Source of the DNA: Papaver somniferum
Lineage: Eukaryota; Streptophyta; Magnoliopsida; Ranunculales; Papaveraceae
Assembly (NCBI RefSeq): GCF_003573695.1
Contig: NC_039360.1
Span: 60,792,815-60,856,814 of the forward strand
DNA: 64,000 bases
Reading direction: 5' to 3'
Positions 57,501 to 64,000 of the stretch are shown here, one piece after another. The stretch's first letter is position 1; each line of letters begins with the position of its first letter. The notes under the pieces are model-generated. The model had not been told where the DNA came from and ran no database searches. It saw only the letters and a list, made by a program, of their open reading frames with translations. A program made the translations under genes and the position numbers.

Positions 57501-58095
57501 GTACACCAAATCTCCAACACCTTTTAAAAAGTAAATCTTAGTTCACGATTTTGCACTAGACATGAGTATGGTACCTTAGTATGTTTTTTTTCTAAATGAT
57601 TGACCATATATATATATGGGAATTAGGGTTTAATATATTGCTTACATAATGAGAGTTTCATATTTAGATTTACCAATCCTAGTAATGAAAATTGGTAAAA
57701 TATTGAGAAGTTTATGAGGCGTTTGACATGCATCGCAACCTAGAAATATATATGATCTAAAATGTTTACCGCAATCCTTCAAGGATATTGTTATGTTGAT
57801 TGGGATAACTGAAAAGGAGATGGTACCAACTACCAAGTACACCACCCAACTTTTTCGTTTGGAAACCTGTATGGATAATGCCTAATACAATCACAAGTAG
57901 TTCAACAATGAAGACCCTCGAAGAAGATTGTATATAGAGTTTTTTCTCTTTCTCTTCCACAATCAATATGTAGAGACCAAAGGTCCGCGTACCTGATTGT
58001 GTATAAGAGTTCTTTGATGGTCTCAAAAATCAACATCTAAGATCAAGCTAGTTGTATCTGAATTGTACAAGAACTGAATTCTAACAAGCGTGACA
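57501..58095. other. Repeat-rich DNA without recognised coding signal
   Basis: Short minus frames (57642-57845, 57766-58026) have no recognisable similarity. The T/A-rich composition suggests decayed transposon sequence. Confidence 0.35.
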
Positions 58096-58650
58096 CATGC
58101 TTTTAGAGCAGTGCATAGTTGAACCCACTAAGTGTAGGTCTATCAAGTTTGGTTGTCATATTTTATTTTTAAAACTCTAGGTTACCTGATTAGATTATTG
58201 GAGTCAACTTCTTTAGGTTAGACTATGAACAATAGAAATGTTGAGACTTGCTCGTGTTACTTTGAAGAACCAGAATACTTATTGGTTGACTTGTTTGATT
58301 CCTAACTATGTTTGTTTCAAGTCGTTTAGATTGAAAACATAACGTACAAAGTTTTTTTATGTGTCTACAATATTAGTGACTTGATCATTCAATTATGGTC
58401 AAAGTGTCAATGAAGCATATACTAGTTGTTTTACATAACTTTGGTATATTGGATTACGAAGTATAACATTTATCTTTTGAATTTCGTAAATTCAACATAA
58501 CATTATTTGATAATCTGTTACCAGTTAGTGTTGAACTTTCAGGTTGATTTTATACCTAAAAAATTATGTTTAACTACGTGAGTTTAAGGAAGTAGACTTG
58601 TGAAACTTGTTTCATAGTTGAAACAAATCAAAGTACATATTATAGAACTG
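58096..58650 (+). mobile_element. Diverged LTR fragment of the same Copia-type family
   Basis: TTTTAGAGCAGTGCATAGTT, then GTAGGTCTATCAAGTTTGGT with TGTCATATTTTA and further words matches the first ~550 bases of the solo LTR at 60097, with many differences. The right end is undefined. Confidence 0.75.
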
Positions 58651-59744
58651 ATTCCTTAAATAAGGATCTATATAGATGACAAAACACAACTCTACCAACA
58701 ACTGGCAATTGTAAGTTCATGGAGCTCGGTGCAAAGAAAAAGTTCAGGTTGAGTCAAATATAACAAGTTCTCAGCTCGAGTACGAACTGAATGTAACAAG
58801 TCAACAAACAATGAGAACGAGACAACTAATATCGTGACGCATGGAACACATGAGTTCTGGAGCAGAAAGCGAAGACAAGGTCAAGGCCGTCAGAGTAAAG
58901 ACCCGAAAATCGAGATAATGAAGATTACATGTCGATTTATTAACTTACTAACGAATTAAAAGCCTAAGTGGATTATTACATCACATTTATGTATACACAA
59001 GTGGTCCCTATTAGACATATCTTTAGTGTGATTCATATGCAATGTAACTAACAATGTATAATCCCAAGAAGGCTCACTTTGTAATCCAAGACATATTATT
59101 CAGTCAATAAGAATTATCTTTTCTCAGTTTCTCTATCCTACTTTCCTATATAACTCAATTGTGATTACCGACCTAGAGATAACTCGGTAATCACCAATTT
59201 GATCTAGAAACTAAGTAATCTACAAACGAAGATGGATAATCAGATTAAGTCAGGAGATATATTAAGACCAATTAACACATCTCAATCTTTTGTACATACC
59301 TATTTTCATCGTTGCAAAATATGCATCTTCATCGGCGCCGATTAAGGCTGCATCATAATTTTGATTTTTCATCATAAACTCGGGGATAGTTCTGGTTGAA
59401 CATTGATAAAGTTACAAAGCTGATTAAGAATACCCTGTGAAAAATGTTAGATATAATCTCGAAATCAATCTTTATCTAAAAACAGTATTCATAACTCTTA
59501 TCTAAAATGAATACGAGCTCAACTGAAATATCTACAATGACTCGTAAAGTCGAGAACTGAAAAATTTATGTGCATATGTGATAATAAAATTCCTGCACCA
59601 ATTGAAATACATCACAATATGTTATAGATCCATGGTCATTTGTCTAATAGGTGCTTGATATCATTGGACCATTTATAAAAGTAAAACATCTACGCTCACA
59701 GCTGAATAAAATAGGCTCCAAATGAAAGAATTTTTTTTGTTAGT
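58651..59744. other. Unassigned repeat-like DNA
   Basis: It contains LTR-like stretches, for example around 59085-59130 with a TATTATTCAGTCAATAAGAA word that could be an R/U5 or leader. I could not find paired termini or a target duplication. Confidence 0.3.
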
Positions 59745-59990
59745 GGCTTCTGATTATTTTTTGAAGTGGGTTGTAGCATAAGTTGTAGTTTCAACCACTA
59801 AGAAATATCTCATAAAATTTATTTGGGAGCGCATCGTTTGTAGATTTAGTATGTCTATGGCATTGGTAGCAGACAATGGACCACATTTAATTCCAAAGAC
59901 ATGAATATATTTTAGAATAAGGAAAAACATACAATTACAACGATACCAAGTACACCACAATCTTTTTGATATCAACCTACATAAGACAAA
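59745..59990 (+). pseudogene. Decayed gypsy integrase core fragment
   Basis: The plus reading gives DYFLKWVVA, then FIWERIVCRFSMSMALVADN and GPHLI, corresponding to the integrase core motif (DYFTKWxEA ... FGxPxxxxxDNGxxF) of Tat-type elements. Stops and indels occur throughout. It is opposite in strand to the element at 707-14402 and clearly older. Confidence 0.75.
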
Positions 59991-60096
59991 CCTTGTGTAA
60001 TCTGATTCGGACAAGCACTGTCAAGGAGATTACTTTTCAACGAGGTAATACTGGGTATAAAATAAGTGTCTAAACTGAACCTAACTTTTAGGATCA

Positions 60097-62907
60097 TGTT
60101 AGAGCGTAGCTCGGTTGAACCCACCAAGCGTTGGTATGTCAAGTTTGGTTGTCATATTTTAGTGAACCAAAACTGATTTAAAGAGTCGCTTGATTATGTA
60201 CTAGAGTGAACTTCGTATAAGTTAGCTTGAAAGTATTAGGATATGAGACATTACAAGTATTGCGAAAACTTGAAGAAGTAAGGAGATACAACGACAACAT
60301 CATCCTTCCACTTGAGGTTAGTGATATTTGACTTGAACTGTTTCATTGCCTAACGTATCTTTCAAGTCGTGCATATTGAAAACATAACTGTGAAACATGA
60401 ATGATTACACTCTAGTTAGACGTAGTATTAAGGAATACAATACGAAGTATAATGCTTATCTTTTGAACTTCGTATATAAGACACATACATAATCGTTTGA
60501 ATGTTATTGTGATTATGTATGGGTATGAGGTGAAGATTTCATCTTAGGAAACGATGTTTTACATTAGTTTAAAGGAAGTAAATTCATGAACTTGTTTCGT
60601 GAATCGAAAAGGAAATCGCTAGGCTTATTAGTATTGTTATTCATTGCATATCTTTCGAACTACCAATATGTGTGATTAGTACAACCGCTCATGACTTGTT
60701 TATGTTCTTGGTAAAACTATTCACAAGGGCCTGACTTTTGTATTGGTATGACTTTTATTAGTGAAACCGATCTTAAGTAATCATATGAGATGGTATAATC
60801 GATTAATGTTATTGGTATGACCAACTCTAGGCAAAGGGGAACCGATCCTATGAAGAGGTGCAACCGATCACAAAAGAGGAATCGATCCTTATAAGAGGTG
60901 CAACACGTTTTCAGTAGATGGGGGAACCGATCATATGAACATGTGCAACAAGTTTTTAGTGAAAGGGGAACCGATCCTATTGACATGTGCAGCAAATACA
61001 AGTAGTTACCATAAGTATGTGGGGAACCGATCCTAGTACCTAGTCAACCGAATTTTTGGAAAGCTAGTGTGACTACGCACAGTACTCACACGGAGGTAGA
61101 ACCGAAACTTGTTTTGGTAGAACCATGAAACCCATGATTTGTGATTGAGTGTTCTTAATCAATCACATAGTTTTTGAAAGTCAAATGAACCAATTCTAAA
61201 CTCGTTTGAAAGTATGGAAAATTGGTTTCAAGATTGTAAGTATGAAAGAGGATTTACAAAGTAAAGATGTCGACATACTTTGAACATGTGCAGTAACGCT
61301 TATCTTTTATTGTTCAAAGATATTCCTTAATAGCTAAAGGAAAATCCTGAATCGAAAAATAAGTTGAGAATCTTTTAATTAAGGTTATTAATTTTACTTT
61401 TGGAAAATGAAAATTGGTAATATGCATCTACTAACTGGAGATTTTTTAAGAGATTTTCGGGCAATGTTTGGACAAAGCATTTCCAGGAATTATGGAAACC
61501 GAATCTGGAATATATTGCATATATTGAGAATATTTTTGGTTTTGGAAATTCCTTGGTGTCCAAACTTCCTTGGTATATAAATACCAAAGTTTGCATTTCT
61601 AGCAAACTAATCCTCAAAGCCAGCAAAACTACCTAGTTGTGTTGTTACTGGTGGAGCCGCTTGTTCGGAGAGGAAAGTAACCTAATTAGGCGAAATCTCT
61701 TACGGCCGCTCAGTTTAAAGACTTCTTTAGGATTGAAAAGATCTATTAGTACCGTTGGTGGGAAACTAGATAATTGCGGTTTATTATTAGTTTTTGATTG
61801 ATTTGATTGACTAACGGTTGTTGAACTTTGATTGCACCTAGTTTGTTTATGCTTGAGAATCTTCTCTTCTGATATAAGATTCACTCAAACTAGATCGAAG
61901 TTTCGACGGGGATCTTTAGACTGTTTATAGTTATAAAGACGTCTTGTGATAATCCATTGTTAACAGACTTCGTTTTGTGCATGATTGATCACAAGATATT
62001 CAAGTTGATTGTGTGCAGATGTTTATTTAAGATCTAAGAAGATTTGAAGACAAAGAAAACTTTGAAGATTTCTGATTTGGGTTCATAACCTTTGGTGTGC
62101 ACAATACTTGTTTAGGTTGAAGAGGATCCAACTATAATCATTTTATCCTTGTGGTAGATTGGATTGATTAGTTGAGTAGATCGGCATTAATATGTTTCTT
62201 TGTGATTCAAAGTATTGATTGCAAAATCTAGATGATTACTTCGGTAATTGTTAGTAGATAAATCTAAGGACCTGACAAAGGAGTTTATTGAGATAAACGG
62301 AAGAGCCTTTTGTCGAACTCACATCACTTGGTTGAAAAGAGTTGATACCAAACATATTTGTTGTTCCTTTACTGTTTGGAATACAAACCAAAGGAATTGT
62401 TCCAAGTACGTGACTTATTACAAGTTGGAGGCGTGGGAATACAGACGAAACTAGGTGAACTATAGATTTAGTTGCTTGGTCTCAACTATACGAAGTTGGT
62501 TTGATTTTGTATAGCGGCTTAATCCTGAGAGTATTCAATTCTGGACAAGGTCCCGGGGTTTTTCTGCATTTTCGGTTTCCTCGTTAACAAAATCTTTTTG
62601 TGTCTTTTACTTTTCTATTTCCTCAATTATAATTGTTTTTATTATAATTAGAAGTAAAATACACAAACGTTAATTCATATTTACTTGATAGTAATCTTAT
62701 TGTGTTTGGTTAAGTCCGAACCTCTTATCAAGTAAACATACTTCGTTGTTGTATTGTCTCGATCTCGTATCCATAGACGATCACACAAAGTGTGAACCAA
62801 TTAGTTATATTGTCTCGACTCAGTCCATAGACAATCACTTTCGGAGAAAGGACTTATAGGTGGAAAAGTTTTAGATTGAGGTATATTTGGGTACCCTCGC
62901 CTTTTCA
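60097..62907 (+). mobile_element. Solo LTR of the Copia-type family, 2.8 kb, with perfect GATCA duplication
   Basis: It starts TGTTAGAGCGTAGCTCGG and ends GGGTACCCTCGCCTTTTCA. The five bases GATCA stand at 60092-60096 and 62908-62912. The interior contains TTTCGGTTTCCTCGTTAACA (about 62573-62592), complementary to the matching word in the solo LTR at 22172. No coding or internal sequence is attached. Short frames inside it (60717, 61375, 61645, 62248) are not genes. Confidence 0.93.
60835..61040. repeat. Irregular tandem repeat of GGGGAACCGATCC units inside the solo LTR
   Basis: Six or more copies of GGGGAACCGATC(C/A) or close variants lie at about 60836-61035, spaced 20-60 bases apart, together with ATGTGCARCAA words. 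The block starts ~740 bases from the LTR start, overlapping the interval occupied by the unrelated repeat of the other solo LTR (~660-930 from its start). Confidence 0.8.
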
Positions 62908-62912
62908 GATCA

Positions 62913-63060
62913 AAACCTAAATTAACGTACAAGTGCAATTACTTTACTATAACAAAAATAATAATTATAATGCTCAAAGTAAAGCAAAAGCACATAATAA
63001 GATTTTTTTTAACGAGGAAACCGCAAACGTAGAAAACCCCCAGGATGCATGAATAATGGG
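62913..63060 (-). mobile_element. LTR fragment of the same family, opposite orientation
   Basis: TTTTTAACGAGGAAACCGCA, then AAACCCCCAGGATG and the preceding AATTACTTTACTATAACAAA block match the solo LTR at 22172 around 22480-22580. The solo LTR at 60097 lies immediately next to this older fragment. Confidence 0.7.
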
Positions 63061-63399
63061 TAACTATTTTATTTTCCAGAATTTTTATAATTTACTCAAT
63101 CACCGCTTTTGCAGAGTTTTAACATATTTGCATTATTTTCTTAATTACTTGTTATTCAATTTGATAGGTTATACTTTGTTTAATCAGTTGATAATCTATG
63201 TCTAGAGAATACAATTAATATTTGAGAATACGCCTGATTATTTGTGAATTTAAGAAATACAAGACTCAAAAGATAATTAGGGTTTTGAAACATTTAACAT
63301 CATTCATGTGTAATAGTGGAATCTAGCGTCTTGGTTATTTTTAAAACGTTCCGCGAGTTATAACCCCAAAGGTGTCACTATCCATCCACAATAACACAA
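63061..63399. other. AT-rich DNA without recognised feature
   Basis: No gene, RNA or repeat was recognised. Confidence 0.35.
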
Positions 63400-63640
63400 A
63401 AACCCCAAAAAACAAAATTTTGATGAAACCAAAATTTGATGAAACCTCATAGAATTTGACGAAACCAATTTTTGGTTTCATCATAAAATTTGATGAAACC
63501 AATTTTGAAATTTGGGGTTTTTGTATCCATTTTTTAAAATTTGGAGATTTTGTATCAATTTAGTTTAAGATGGAGTTTTAACGAATCCCAACATTTGAGT
63601 GGGGTTTTTGTATCACAAGTTTGGTCACCTTGGGTTTTTA
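63400..63640. repeat. Hairpin-forming repeat with AATTTGATGAAACC units
   Basis: AAACCCCAAAAAACAAAATT and TTTGATGAAACC words on the left are mirrored by GGTTTCATC and AAATTTGGGGTTTTTGTATC words on the right. Direct copies of TTTGATGAAACCAA are also present. The structure resembles a MITE, but clean ends were not found. Confidence 0.6.
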
Positions 63641-64000
63641 CGACTAGTTTTGTTTTTAAAATCTTGAAATCAGTTTTTGGATAGAGTTTTTCTTTTTAGC
63701 CTTGAAAATTTACTTTAAAAATAATCAAATCTTGACAAGTTTGAGAATCAAACTTCTTATTACCACTTCTACAACACATTACTATGTTAATTCAATGATT
63801 CTTGTCTACTCTAAGGTCATTCTCTTCTGATATAAGGCCATTCAAGGATTGTTAATCATAAACCTTAGATTTGATACATTTCAATCTAAGATCGAATACC
63901 GACACTAGTTGGACAAAATCTGGATTAAAAAGAAAACTTCGTATAAGGTGTCTCATAAATTCTTTAAGAAGTTTTAACAAGATATCTCTAGATTTATTAT
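63641..64000. other. Probable LTR-family-derived DNA at the window edge
   Basis: Words such as TTCTCTTCTGATATAAG (also at 61863) hint at relationship with the Copia-type LTR family, but the match is too patchy to delimit. Confidence 0.3.

Noticed and set aside
58651..59744. Possible further LTR next to the decayed integrase
   Set aside because: R/U5-like words are present, but paired ends and a target duplication could not be found.
60717..62454. Several 68-94-codon frames
   Set aside because: All lie inside the 2.8-kb solo LTR.
1..64000. tRNA, rRNA or snRNA genes
   Set aside because: No cloverleaf-compatible A/B boxes or conserved rRNA/snRNA words were noticed by eye; a covariance-model scan would be decisive.

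Overview
The window reads as nuclear DNA of a flowering plant. Its intact genes are split by GT-AG introns and match plant families (a VPS9-domain Rab5 exchange factor, a TMEM50-type membrane protein, a large protein with two PHD-extended-PHD modules). The rest is dominated by plant LTR retrotransposons, LINEs, MITEs and a Helitron relic. I read it as a eudicot. A Papaveraceae-like genome is only a guess, and no organelle or bacterial features were seen.

Layout. 1-706: the 3' end of a Copia-type element in minus orientation. 707-14402: a degenerate Ty3/gypsy element of the Tat lineage, also minus, inserted into it. This element has an unusually long left LTR (about 4.2 kb, containing a minisatellite), a right LTR cut short at 14402, frameshifted protease-RT-RNaseH-archaeal RNaseH-integrase remnants, and almost no gag. 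On its opposite strand, between the integrase and the left LTR, lie two plus-strand spliced reading frames (4959-6459 and 6966-7953) preceded by a TATA box. 14400-15601: a small glycine/cysteine-rich membrane-protein gene fragment and a 5'-truncated LINE. 16784-19948: a four-exon TMEM50-like gene (minus). 20611-27260: MITEs, a 2.5-kb solo LTR, a Helitron helicase remnant, and two clusters of a near-palindromic motif that may mark the ends of a larger DNA transposon.

27693-30921: a complete five-exon VPS9A gene (plus). 31753-35386: a 3.6-kb LINE with a 12-bp target-site duplication. 37298-38150: an 853-bp solo LTR with a perfect 5-bp duplication. 39166-39975: an intronless, low-complexity plant protein gene (plus). 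43279-54812: a 19-exon PHD-finger gene (minus) whose exons join in frame to about 1,495 residues. 55450-64000: MITEs, a LINE fragment, a decayed gypsy integrase, a 2.8-kb solo LTR with a perfect GATCA duplication, and related LTR fragments.

The four clear host genes (TMEM50-like, VPS9A, the 269-residue protein, the PHD protein) are unrelated housekeeping or regulatory genes, not a pathway cluster. The most unusual system is the antisense, spliced two-gene cassette inside the Tat element. All exon boundaries were assigned by eye from splice signals, reading-frame continuity and family knowledge; no alignments were run.
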